In this document: one piece after another, positions 12,301 through 25,850 of the stretch
How positions within the stretch are numbered: position 1 is the stretch's first letter
Layout: every line of letters starts with the position of its first letter
Assembly: GCA_022702545.1 (NCBI GenBank)
Contig: JAHRBC010000002.1
Location: forward strand, 2,046,001 to 2,110,000
Direction: 5' to 3'
DNA length: 64,000 nucleotides
Source: Phycomyces nitens
Lineage: Eukaryota; Mucoromycota; Mucoromycetes; Mucorales; Phycomycetaceae
Made by a program: the position numbers and the translations under genes
Notes under the pieces: generated by a model
Seen by the model: the letters and a program-made list of their open reading frames with translations, nothing else
What the model was told of the DNA's origin: nothing
The model's database searches: none

Positions 12301-14953
12301 CTCGTCTGAAGTACTAGACTGGATCTCTTTGGGTATGCCTCCATCAGACAAACTCTCTTCTTCCTTGGTAGACTCTTCATTAGAGTCAGACTGATCTTTC
12401 AGTACAGTGCTTTTCTCTATTGTCAGTAAATCCTTTTCCACAGTAGATTCTTCTGTAGCCTGGTCTACTACATCTTGCTCAGCAGGCGTTTGTTCGGTAG
12501 ATACTGGCTTGGAAGACAATTGGTCGATAGGTGTTGGGTCTACTGCCTTTTCCGTGTCATCAGGTTGAGATGTACCCTTTGTAGTTACGGGCAAAGAACT
12601 CTCTCCATGGGTGGGTATAGAGGGTTTTTCAGACTTTGGTTCAGAGTGAGGTTCGATTTCTTTTTTTTCTTCCTTTTGAGAAACCTTGGTTGGTTCAGTC
12701 TCCTGGACATCAGTCTTCTGGACATCATTTTCTTTAATCGGTTCAGAATCTACTTCTTGGGCCACAATAGAATCGTCCGTATGTTCCAAATCTTTGCCAA
12801 TAAATTGGTGCGTGCTAATGTCCTTATCATGGATATCCTCTTTTTCCTGTTCATCTTTACCATGATCAGGAGATTGGGTCATTTCTGGAGACTCGGATTT
12901 CAAAACCCCAAATGGATTATTGTCCACAGCTACATTCTCCTCCTCTGTTCTTGGATGATTACTTAACCAGTTTGTAGCTTCCACAGATCCGGTAGGCGTG
13001 GCATTATCTTTTGTAAAAGAGTGCTTGGTCGATTTCACCTTGACAAAGGAATCGTCGTCGTCGTCATCTGCTACAGGGGCTGTATTTTTAGTATCCTTTG
13101 GTTGCTGGTATTGCTCAGCTTCATTAGACTCGGGGTTTTTGGATCTGACAATCGAAAATCCATCAATTTCTGAAGAGTTTAGCGAACATTCGCTGGCTTC
13201 GATGGAATTATCCAGAGACTTTTCTGAAACTATAGATTTATCTGCTGTCTTTTCTGGTGTGTGCTTGTCGGCAGGCGTATCATCTGCAATGATGTCTTTT
13301 GGCTGAGCTACTAGTACTACTACTGGAACATTCTCTTTGTGTGATTCTTCTATATTTGTGATAGAAGACTCAGCGATTTTGGCAAATGTCTCTGGCTTGG
13401 TATTTTCTGTAGGAATATCGTCATTCTTGTCAGCTTGTTCTGGAGTAATCTCTTTATGCGATTCTTCTGCGGGTGTATTTGAAGAAGCAACAACCTTGGC
13501 AAATGTTTCTTTGGGATCATCTGTAGGTGCACTGTTTGTAGTTGGCTCTTCCAAAGGTTCTTTTGGAGCAACATCTTTATGCTGTTGGTCTGTATCTGGG
13601 ATTGAAGAAGAAGAAGAAGCAACAACCTCGGCAAATGTCTCTGGCTTGGAATCTTTTGCGTGTGTGGTTGGAACAATGGGCTCAGCAGAGGTATTTTTGG
13701 TATTGTCCGTGATATCAACTGTAGCCTCGGTTTGATGGGGTTGAGAAACGGTGTCTTTATGGGCTTTATCTGTACTCTCCAAATTACCACTAACAATATC
13801 TCCAGGTGTTTCTTTGGTCTCAGAAGAGTCGTGTGCACCATCCAGCACTTTGTCACTCATTGTGCCTTTTTCGGAGTTTGAAAATTGTACTGCTTCAGCA
13901 AATGACAATGCATTTGTGACTGTATTGCTGCCCGCTTCAGGAGCATTGGGTTTGTTTGATTCAAGAGACGGAGCAGTATCTTTGGTGATGTTCTGGATTT
14001 CCTCTGTCTGTTCAGGCAATTGATCGTGCTCTTTATCAGAACCACCAACTTCCACATCACTGGTATTTTTGGACTCTTTCTTGATGACATTGCTTGGGAT
14101 TTCCATATTCTCCGAGGCATGAATGGCATCAGTATGTCCACTTTTATCTCCAATGTTTTCTTCTGGTTCCAATTCAGTATCGATAAAAGAGTATGTGCTG
14201 TTCTCTAGTATGCTGCTCGCATATAATCCACTCTGGTTATGGGTACTTTCATTTGAAGCAACCTCATCTCCATCTTCAGAGTGAATCTCGACAATTTCAA
14301 ATTGCTGGCTGTCAGATTGTCTAGAGTCTTTTCTTTCCTTACTCCTATCCAGCACATCGGCTGGAGTCTTGGATTCATTCAAAGACTCCACAGGCGATTG
14401 GTCTACATTGGTGCCCAAGGGAATCTCTATCTCTATAGTATTCAAAGGCTCTTTTGTGGCTAGATTCTCTACACTTGGATCGTCTTTGGTGGGTGTGGCA
14501 GGTGGCTCTACAATACCTGTCGTTGTGAATTGAGCAGAGGAATCGGTGGCTGGTTCTTGTGCATTTTTTGGGTGTGTGTCAATGGCATCTTGGGTCTCGG
14601 TGGGAGTTGTGTCTTGTTGGTCAGTCGAATGTGTAGTTTGGGATTGGTTGGTTTGGGATGATTCTGGTTGATCCTTGAATAGAATGTGTAAATCCATGTT
14701 CTAGCTTAACAACGATTGAACAATGAGTTCTAACCTGTTCTTCAGGAACGGTTGTATTTAAAGTTGGCTTGTTCCGGTCTTTGGGTGGGTCGATAGGAGA
14801 GACTGAGCCTTCTCTGGAGTTGTCTGTCTTTTCGTAATCATCGGTCGATGCATCCAATGAATTTTCGATTGTTCCGACGGGGTTGCCTTGAGAGGAAGGG
14901 ATTGTCTTTGGAGCTGACTTCTTCTTTGATTTTGACTTTCCCTTCTTGACCAT
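9325..14953 (-). CDS. NUP85: nucleoporin Nup85 with very long acidic disordered N-terminus
   Basis: Scaffold nucleoporin of the Y-complex. Minus-strand exons: 14953-14735, 14700-11989, 11911-11891, 11831-11766, 11690-11593, 11523-11451, 11379-11232, 11133-11043, 10966-10279, 10222-10115, 10051-9925, 9863-9757, 9704-9593 and 9527-9325. They sum to 4,773 nt (1,590 residues) with every phase matching. The last ~610 residues align by motif with Nup85: RLCEILYFSGHE..DLSDWLN, the exon containing HILRGNLEEAADLL, ..LIKTMPKLSF.., YSQFREFIG, RSVLLVDSLPFLK and the tail SILCRNLALAMIS. The first ~977 residues are Glu/Asp/Ser/Thr-rich and disordered. The usual N-terminal Seh1-binding beta-blade is not evident. 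The joining intron (11988-11912) starts GTAGGT and ends CTAG. If it is retained, translation stops at 11962, so two separate genes cannot be excluded. Confidence 0.75.
11962..14953 (-). other. acidic intrinsically disordered region (N-terminal part of Nup85 model, or separate gene)
   Basis: Starts MVKKGKSKSKKK at 14953, one 34-nt intron (14734-14701), then an open frame to a TGA at 11962. It is rich in Glu, Asp, Ser, Thr, Pro and Lys, with near-repeats around the phrases ETFAKV(V/I)ASS and DTEESHKE. No folded domain, membrane segment or catalytic motif is seen. The last residues before the proposed donor are strongly acidic (SDGELVSGDESDN), and the next micro-exon (FSDDMEE) continues that composition. 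This supports one protein with Nup85. The alternative is a stand-alone ~985-residue disordered protein. Confidence 0.7.
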
Positions 14954-15430
14954 TGTACTTTTGGTTATTACAAGAGTGTGCTGAACGCGTCTGTGACCTT
15001 GCTTTTTTTACCTCTTGACCAAGCAAATCCGTGACGTGTTTCTGGTTGCTGCTATTCATTCTTGGAGGGCGAAAAATGATTGAAGATCGACTGTGCAGGC
15101 GGGTGTCGATGGGTGGATAGTGTGCTATACTTGTCGAGACCTTTAGGAACTGTGTATTTGATGGATATACATGTGCTCAGCTGTGTACGTCCACAGGTGA
15201 CATTTTATTGGGGACATATATATTTAACATCGTCTGACGTGATGAATCTGTGGCACATATAAAGAGGGAACCAGTCAAGAAAAAGGTTGCAAGAATCAGC
15301 TGGTAACCCCGCTTGAAACCAGTCCAACCTTAACCAGCAAAGCATTAGAGAAGTTTTCAAACTATAAAGCAAAGCCGGTCGACACAACTTGTTCTCTATT
15401 CTCTTTTTAATTTGTTTTCCTTTTTTTAAA
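14954..15430. promoter_or_regulatory. divergent promoter region between NUP85 and WW-domain gene
   Basis: A 477-bp gap between two outward-facing starts. It contains TGACGT half-sites near 15032 and 15236 (CRE/bZIP-like) and a pyrimidine-rich stretch just before the ATG at 15431. A TATA-like TATATATTTA lies near 15220. No gene is seen. Confidence 0.45.
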
Positions 15431-16054
15431 ATGGGATTCTTTTCAAAGCTAACCAAGTCTGATGCTCCACCTGCGTACTCGTCGAGCCCAGCAACATCTC
15501 ATACAAGTGAAAAGCAATATGCTCCTCCTCCTCCACCACCCGCACAGCCAGTAAACCCGGACTCAAGACCAATGCCTCAAGGCTGGGTGAGCCAATTTGA
15601 TCCTTCGTCTGGAAAATTCTTCTATGTCTATGAGCCAACTGCCCAGCGACAATGGGAACACCCTATCGACAAACCTCTCGGAGGACAATCAAGCCCTTAT
15701 CAAGGACAGGCCTATGGAGCCCAGAGTAGAGGACAGCAGCCATATGGCCAAGCGTATGGTCAACCTCAATATGGCCAGCCCCAATATGGCCAAGCGTACG
15801 GTCAGCCCTATGGCCAACCTCAATACGGCCAGCCTCAGTATGTTCAGCAGCAACAGGGTGGTCGCTTTGGTGGCAATGGTGGTGGAATGGGCATGGGAAC
15901 TGGCCTTATGGCAGGTGGTGCTGGTCTTCTCGGTGGTGTGCTGATCGGATCTGCCCTCTCAGATATGGGCCAGCCCGACGTAACCAACAACTATTATGGC
16001 GATTCTGGCGGAGGAGACTTTGGTGGAGGAGACTTTGGCGGTGGAGACTTTTAA
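15431..16054 (+). CDS. WW-domain, Pro/Gln/Gly-rich protein with glycine zipper
   Basis: A single-exon, 207-residue protein starting MGFFSKLTKSDAPPAYSS at the ATG after a T-rich leader. Residues ~8-40 are Pro/Ser-rich with a poly-Pro tract. Residues ~48-80 form a WW domain (MPQGW...FFYVY...QWEHP), which binds proline-rich ligands. Then come about ten YGQPQ-type repeats (residues ~90-145), a Gly/Met/Leu-rich segment resembling a glycine zipper (GLMAGGAGLLGGVLIGSAL, ~160-180), and a Gly-Asp-Phe repeat tail. Similar WW plus QYGQ-repeat proteins are common in fungi, often linked to stress or membrane association. The precise role is not known. An N-terminal MGFFSK could allow lipidation, but that is a guess. 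Confidence 0.8.
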   Translation: MGFFSKLTKSDAPPAYSSSPATSHTSEKQYAPPPPPPAQPVNPDSRPMPQGWVSQFDPSSGKFFYVYEPTAQRQWEHPIDKPLGGQSSPYQGQAYGAQSRGQQPYGQAYGQPQYGQPQYGQAYGQPYGQPQYGQPQYVQQQQGGRFGGNGGGMGMGTGLMAGGAGLLGGVLIGSALSDMGQPDVTNNYYGDSGGGDFGGGDFGGGDF

Positions 16055-17429
16055 TGGACTTTGTATAAAATCTTTAAGAAAAGGAGCCTTTTGCGGTTTT
16101 GTTGTATATAGCACATTAATCAAAATACAATCCCTTTAAGCTATTTTTTCCAAAACCAATATATGTATATATAGAGAGAGTCTTGTTCTGAGGCCCTTTG
16201 TAACCCCAATCCGGCCTTTCAATAGACTGGGAAAAAAGGGAAATCTGGGTATTCCAAGGGTCCTTTGAGATTTTTTTTTTTTTGCTTGATTGGTTTAATA
16301 TGGGCATTTACTTCTATCCAGGATAAAGGTTTCAAAATGTCGGTTTTGTGTTTACCGAGATCGCACGACATCAGTATCTAATCGGCATCATACAAGAAAG
16401 GAACCCTTGGTCGCTGTGTTCCGTAGAAACCTATTCTTTATCGTATATATCATATGACAATCCAAACAGATTCCATGCCAAGAGTTCAACTCTTAATAAA
16501 ACGTATAATGAATGAACACAGTCAAAACTTCTTTTCTAGAATTCCAAAATTATGGTGGGGGGTTAAGAAATCATGGAACATTTTGATCAGTTGAATTCCT
16601 TGTTACATAGGTTACATGCTTATTAAGACGATAGATATTGTCCAACACGCTATAAACCACTGAATTGCGTCTTTGATCATCCTACGCTTATCTCTTGCAG
16701 ACCAAACCATCATTTTTATGGCATCATACAGCGGCATACATAAAGTATTTTCGGTGCCATTTAAGGATCAATATATATATATATATCTTGCTTGCTTGCT
16801 TGTCATGAAATGTATTGGGCACCAATTGCCCATGACTTTGCAGAAACCAAATCAATTGATTTTTGGTGTGTATCATGTTGATTCCTTGGAGTCCATTGAT
16901 AAAATACAATTGACATACATGTCAAGCAATTACATAGTTATGATTGTATTAAACAGCAACTCTCGCAACAGCCCCCATACATTTCTATAAATACATTGAA
17001 TACGCTGTGTATTCTGTCAAAATATAATTTCATACTCTATATTAATCCAACCCTTGTCTGTTGAGCCCCATTGAGGGAGATCTGCTTTTATATATCGATT
17101 TGCGCAGCCTTGTATGTAGGACAGGGTTGCGAGAGGGGACTATTCAGAGGGTTCGTGGGACCTAATTGGCCAAGGATTTGATTCAGTGAACACAAGTGCT
17201 ATTTCTCTAAAAGATCTCCCTCAGCCATAGTGGATACTCTTCAAGAGACAGATCAAAAGCAGAATAGTGATGGATTGCTGTTGGCTATTCCAGACTCCGA
17301 CAATAGATGTGCTTTGGAGTGTTACGTCGCTTTGGCTGAGAATCCAAATTGATCTTTGGTCGTCCACAAGTCCAATAAAAAGCTCTACACGCATCTACTT
17401 TATAAATCCTCTCATAGCACAAGTAGCCC
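16055..17429. other. intergenic, no gene seen
   Basis: About 1.4 kb with only short frames, for example one at 16673-16990 with no recognisable motif or matching splice partners. The promoter of the small membrane protein at 17430 must lie at its right end. Confidence 0.4.
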
Positions 17430-17991
17430 ATGGCCCTAGCTTTGATTATTCCTGTAAGTCATGTCAGCTGAACGACAATCAGATTGCTCATGAACCATGA
17501 TCAAGTGCTTCTTGGCATTCTTCACCAAAGGCGTCCAGTCTGCTGAGTTGCAGATGTTTTGCAAGTGTTTTTGTGGCTCAAACAGCACTATCTTTGAACT
17601 TCCAATGATTGATCCCAAGCCGTGCTCCAACTGCACAAAGCAGTTCTGTCTGGACAATGTAAAGGATGGAATGTGTGATGGAATTGCTGATGAGACCTGT
17701 CCAAGTAATGACTTTCGAACAGCATGCTTTGGTAAGATTGGAATAAAATTACAAAGTGCCTGAAAAGAAATAAACTGATTTGTATCTTAGCACGTGACTC
17801 GTTCAAGGATGAGATCATCGTCAGAATATTCTTGGTGATAATCTTTGGGTTGATCATATTTGCATTCATTAAGCCCTATGTGGATCAATGGAAAAAGGTA
17901 CTGAGGATTGTCTAGCCTATTAGACTAACACACTTTGTAGGACCGCCAGTTGGCAAGTCAATACAGCCCAGTAATTGATAGACAAAATTGA
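17430..17991 (+). CDS. small secreted-pathway Cys-rich single-pass membrane protein
   Basis: Exons 17430-17453, 17506-17731, 17791-17897 and 17941-17991. I chose the ATG at 17430 because the spliced N-terminus MALALIIPCFLAFF is a good signal peptide. An alternative start at 17497 gives a weaker one. The lumenal part has a Cys-rich motif (CKCFCGSNSTIFELP, then CSNCTKQFC). One transmembrane helix (IIVRIFLVIIFGLIIFAFI) follows, then a short basic/polar tail. The CFCGSNST..LP..C..C..QFC pattern occurs in a family of short fungal membrane proteins of unknown function. It probably resides in the secretory or vacuolar membrane system. No function is assigned. Confidence 0.65.
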
Positions 17992-18230
17992 GATCTCATA
18001 AAGGTTTCTTCTTCTATGCAACCACATAAAGAAAAAAAAAATACGGCAGAGAAGGCCTTTAGTGTGATCTGTGCAGAGTTTCTCACTCTTATGAGATGAA
18101 CAAGCTATATAACAAAGAAGCGAATACGCTTGAGTTGCAAAAAAAAAGGGCAACATTGATTTGATTTTTGTAAATAACCTCCCCTCCCTCTCTCTCTGTC
18201 TCTCTCTCTTTAGTTCTCTCTTTCTCTTAA

Positions 18231-21667
<3,437 letters not shown>

Positions 21668-22306
21668 TTTAGCAATGTTTATGGGTTTGTAATGTCAATT
21701 TATGTAGTGATGGATTAAAGGAACAAGATTGAATGACCAAGAAAGACTGCAAGTTCTATTAAAAGAGATGCTATACGTAAGCTTAAAGGGATCTCTATTA
21801 CTCAGGTGCAGGTAGCGCAGTTGACGTAACAAATCGACCTGCTGACGTCGCTAAGCCTGTTGTAGAGTGTTCACACAAACCTTGATAATATATGACAGAT
21901 TTTGTATCAATTAATTTAATTTCTCAGGTTACTGCGGTAACAAAAATTACAATATCATTGAAATGTATACATTGATGCAAAAAAAGAGTATAATCTATTA
22001 GCTGGTGACAGTGTAAAAGGTACATTTATTGTCAAGTGAGAAAATACTAGGCTCTTTGAGATGGAATTTGTTTTTGTCAATTCCAAACAACAACAATAAT
22101 AATAATAATAATTCATTTCTCGACCAATATAAACTCTCTCAAGATCATTTCGAACTACAAGGGTTCAAATTTAACTAAAATTACTGCGCCTGCTCGATCC
22201 TCAATTAAGCACAAATACACCAGCTCTTCTTGTACTCTCGGCAGTCAGACTTGTTGAACAGACATCTTGTTTTGTTTTATATATATATTATTATTTTGTA
22301 AGTATT
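21668..22306. promoter_or_regulatory. CUL1 upstream region with paired TGACGT sites
   Basis: This 0.64-kb gap holds the CUL1 promoter and the 3' flank of PBDC1. Two CRE/ATF-like motifs occur 21 bp apart: TGACGTAA at 21822 and TGACGTCG at 21843. An (AAT)n tract lies near 22090-22112. No gene is seen. The motif call is by eye and a bZIP regulator is only an inference. Confidence 0.35.
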
Positions 22307-23183
22307 CTATTGCTTACGGACAGCAGCATTCAGTCCCAACTTGTTTCTAGCAATCTCAACGGCATAAAACTACAAAGACACAGCCGATTAGTTTATATAG
22401 CCCCAAAATCTATAAATCGTCTTACCTGCATACGGACACCTATACAACCACATAACAATTTCACTCGTCAGCTTCATTATTCTAAAGGTTTTTTTTTGTT
22501 TTTTTTTTGTTTTCTTACCAAACATGGTGTTCTCTTCAGTGTAATCCTTGGTAGGGTCGATACGGATCAAGCAGCCAAAGTTAAACTCATTAACTCTCTT
22601 CTCATACTTGTTAATCCAGTGGCGCCACTTTTCTTTGCTCTCGGGGGACTTGAAGTCCTTTTCTTCCAAGTGTCTGACATCAATATTGGGAAAGTGCTCA
22701 ACAAAATCCTTGTAGATTTCATCATCGATGCTATTTGCACATATAAGCATTTCAAGCATTTCAAACATTTCCTATTGATCTAATCCATACACCAGCCGCC
22801 TTTCTTTCTTACCTTGTCAAACGAAGCTTGGAACAGTCCATGGCAGAGATCAGCTTAAAGTAGGTCTCGGCGTGGTGCATGGCCTAATTATCTTGTTTTA
22901 AGTATCATTTTGCCTTTCTTTCTGTAAAATATATTCTATTTGTGCCTATTCAACCTAGAGACAATCGATAAAGGGCTTAATACATAAATTATATCGCGTC
23001 GCGTGTTCAAGTCTTACCTTTATGAGGTTGTGTATCTCTCCATACCTTGACAGCCCATTGCTTTTCTAATCAGCAGCCAAAAAAAACAACAACAACAACT
23101 AATGAGCCAAGACCATCAGCTGGACTCGTTTTCTTACCAATATCCTCAAGCTGCTCGAGTTCGTCTGCGGATGGAAGAGGCAT
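22307..23183 (-). CDS. PBDC1: PBDC1/Ypl225w-like protein (eEF1A folding chaperone family)
   Basis: Starts MPLPSADELEQLEDI at 23183 and ends at a TAG at 22307. The spliced protein contains MHHAETYFKLISAMD, SIDDEIYKDFVEHFP, KEKWRHWINKYEKRV, FNFGCLIRIDP..YTEENTMF and the tail FYAVEIARNKLGLNAAVRKQ. These are all hallmarks of the PBDC1 (yeast Ypl225w) family, which acts co-translationally on eEF1A. The junction between the first two exons is not fully settled. A 14-nt micro-exon (22426-22439, encoding GVRMQ with the preceding base) links the last two large exons in frame. Length (~150 residues) is as expected. It acts in the cytosol. Confidence 0.85.
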
Positions 23184-24120
23184 TTTGTTATGTATAAAGA
23201 TAAAAATCCTCTCGGGACGAAAACAAAAATGTCAAATAAAAATGGCAGCCTAAAACCAGTCCAATGTGACGTAGAATCAATGCCAATCAAGCCATTGGAG
23301 ACATTTTCTCCTCGCTAATTGCGGGCATTAAATGTTGTGGAAAATGGTTGATAGTTTATGTAAAAAAGACATGGTCCAAGAGGCTTCTTTATGATAATAC
23401 TAGAGTACTATGGGTATATCTTTTATTAAATAAACAATCCTCTAAAAAAAAACTATCACCAGAGGTATTCGCTTGAAAATAACTGTGAGATAGGCATTCG
23501 GTGACATATATATATATGTGCATTATCATTTCAACATATACATCATTAGTGTTTCTACTTGAGATTGAGACGATGTTGGCTTTTTTTTTGGACAAACAAA
23601 AAAGAGAATTGAGACACAAAAGAATAAAATTTGGTCAAGGGGATTTAAAAAGGTACTGGCAGAGTAGTTAATTGATTATAAGATTATAGCCAATTAGGCT
23701 TGTCTTTTGGTAACCATACAATATATATATATATATATAAAGCATCTTCAGCACTCTAATTTACACTCTTTATTTCGAATTTAAACATCTAGTTACTAGA
23801 TATGCGAGTAACAAGGTGTAGTCCTTTGGAAGAATAAAAGGCTTTTGTCTTCAAACATTGTTAAAGTAATTACAGGACAAGTTTGTCTCTTGGGCATGTA
23901 GCTTTGAATGTTTCCATTGGGCTTGCTTGGGTTCTCTTGCTAGTATTTTAACCCCTATTATCCTGGAATTTGTGTACACCCATGTCACAACCTCATTAGT
24001 TGTCGAGTCGTCAGCAACGTTTCCCTTGTTCGAGCAACTTGATTATATACACCTTTAAAGAAAAAGATATATTGAATTGCTGAATATGCTTTATTTACTT
24101 CTTTTCAATATCACCTTGCG
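23184..24120. other. intergenic, no gene seen
   Basis: AT-rich, with an (AT)n run at about 23722-23739. Contains the PBDC1 promoter (a TGACGT motif near 23267). No supported frame. Confidence 0.4.
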
Positions 24121-24438
24121 ATGCGTCCTATTATATATCCTGCAACAGAAGAGTTGATTCGAAATAAAAAGCAACAAAACTTAGCAGATCAAGAACAAGG
24201 TCCCCAGGAAAAAGGCTCTACTTTTGCTAAAAGAAAAAAAAAGTAAATTGAAGCATTCATTGGGTGTGATGTATTATGCAATAAACTATTGTTCATTATT
24301 ATGTTATTATTTAGGACACAAGCACCAACATCCTTATCCATGGGTCTACAAAGTATGACAAAAAAAAAGAAGAAAGAAGAAGAAGAAGAGATTGAATCAA
24401 AAGAAAAGATGCCGTATAGCAAACAGACAGAATCCTGA
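24121..24438 (+). CDS. tiny Lys/Glu-rich protein, two exons, unrecognised
   Basis: The ATG at 24121 opens a frame reading MRPIIYPATEELIRNKKQQ and continuing Gln/Gly/Lys-rich to 24242. A 72-nt intron (GTAAAT...TTTAG, 24243-24314) joins in phase to an exon with a Lys run, then a Glu run, ending at a TGA at 24436. That gives about 81 residues. Composition suggests a nuclear or nucleolar charged protein. The in-phase splice is the main support. The stop directly precedes, in the same frame, the TnpB/Fanzor-like relic, so this could instead be a decayed N-terminal piece of that element. Confidence 0.35.
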
Positions 24439-25026
24439 AAGTACGCACCAAACTGTCCAACCAATGCAACAAGTCAATTAATTGCTGTTTGTATCCCATC
24501 TCATAGTAATTTAACATATTACAGAAACTCTCATCCACGTGTCTTTAGAGCCAGAGGCGTTTCTAAAATGCCTTTAATTGTCTTTGGAGATGGGCTTACA
24601 AACAAGTCAAGTGTCAGATTTTGCATACGACATGGAGTATCCGAAAACAAACACAGCCATCTTCTTGTAAAACAAAATATTGGAGAATTGTACCTTTTGG
24701 ACATCCATAAATTTAACACTTTAAAGGTACTTGTGCATTTTTATTTATTCTCTATATTCAATATTGATTATGCAGGTTTACAACTCCTGTAAGATTAAAG
24801 ACTAAAGACATTTCTGAGACGCCAACGACAGACCTATCGATCCAATATTAGTTTGCAACAACTGTAATATTATTATTTTTTGGAGCAGTAATATGGGGGC
24901 AAGAAACATGTTCTATATTGTGCGGGAGATTTGGAGTGGCAATGCTAGTCCAGAAATATTCAGTCCTAGACCAGCAACAACAACAACAACGAACCTGGCT
25001 GTTCCTTACTTTGGTGGGAAAACTTA
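24439..25026 (+). pseudogene. relic of a TnpB/Fanzor-like (OrfB/RuvC) transposon nuclease
   Basis: One reading frame retains the C-terminal layout of TnpB-type RNA-guided nucleases found in eukaryotic Fanzor elements. In order: PLIVFGDGLTNKSSV, HGVSENKHSHLL, GELYLLDIHKFNT, then (after an intron-like gap, about 24727-24776) KVYNSCKIKD, VCNNCNIIIFW, SSNMGARNMFYIV and WSGNASPEIFSPRPA. The family normally has a D-E-x-(R)TS..C..C zinc ribbon and a final NRDxNAARN motif. Here the ribbon has lost at least one Cys (VYNSC), the RTS is NTL, and the RuvC-III Asp is missing (SSN). Two in-frame stops (TAA and TGA) interrupt the ribbon. It is dead. The N-terminal half is not detectable. Confidence 0.65.
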
Positions 25027-25322
25027 AAGATGCTTACAGGTAAAAAAATAATACCAGTCATTTTTATTTTACCTTGACTAAATCCCCTTGACCAAATTAT
25101 ATTCTTTTATGTCCCAATTCTCTTTTTTTGTTTATCCAAAAAAGGTAAGCAAAATGTCTAAAAATTAATTTTGATTCGTCCAAAAAAAGAAAAAACTAAC
25201 ACCGTCTCAATCTCAAGTAGAATCACTAAAGAGTCTCCAATCCATCATCATGAACCGCTTTTTTTTAAGAAAGAAAAAGAAAAGCATAACAATAAACATT
25301 AATGGCAAGCAAACAAGACAAT

Positions 25323-25850
25323 CTAGTTATTTACAGACTGGATCAATGTGATATTGTCTCCCTTTAACATTACACGACCTATATGACCCGTGTTTTAGTA
25401 TAAAGCATATACGCGTATATATTATCAATACTTACCAACTGCTCTTCTGGTCTTTTCTTTTGTCATGACCTCTTCGGCATCATCCAACACCAGATTCATA
25501 AACTCATCAAATCCCTAGTCATCAATAATAATAAGAATCCATTCTGCATGCCCCTTGTTCCTCTTTTGGCTTACAATAATCTGGCCTTCGATTCTCATGT
25601 CAGACTTGTCAAACAGCCAGATCTGCACCCTAGATTTCTATAAACAACAAACATTAATTCAGTAAAGGCAGGTCTTGGGGGTTTTTTTTCTTAAATAAAT
25701 AAATATTGATGATCGTTACGTTTTGCAGATACCTAAAGATTAGGTTCTATAATATAATGTATGGCATGTTAGTATATTGCTGTTCAAATGCGTCTTGGTG
25801 ATTCAACATACGATCGGCTGGACCATGATCTTTTGCACTTTGGTCGACAT
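25323..25850 (-). CDS. SNRPE: spliceosomal Sm protein E
   Basis: Core component of the Sm ring of U1, U2, U4 and U5 snRNPs. Five exons: 25850-25812, 25746-25720 (27 nt), 25637-25575, 25514-25436 and 25378-25323. All phases match and give about 88 residues, the family length. Motifs: MSTKVQKIMVQPI, NLIFRYLQN, IWLFDKSDMRIEGQIIGFDE, FMNLVLDDAEEV (Sm1) and GRVMLKGDNITLIQSV (Sm2). A nuclear RNA-binding beta-barrel. A pyrimidine-rich leader lies immediately upstream. Confidence 0.95.

Noticed and set aside
12475..14463. Several plus-strand open frames of 60-163 codons
   Set aside because: They are antisense shadows of the long Glu/Ser-rich minus-strand frame and have the skewed Phe/Leu/Ser composition expected of its complement.
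16673..16990. Plus-strand 105-codon frame
   Set aside because: No motif, includes TA-repeat translation, and no splice or conservation evidence.
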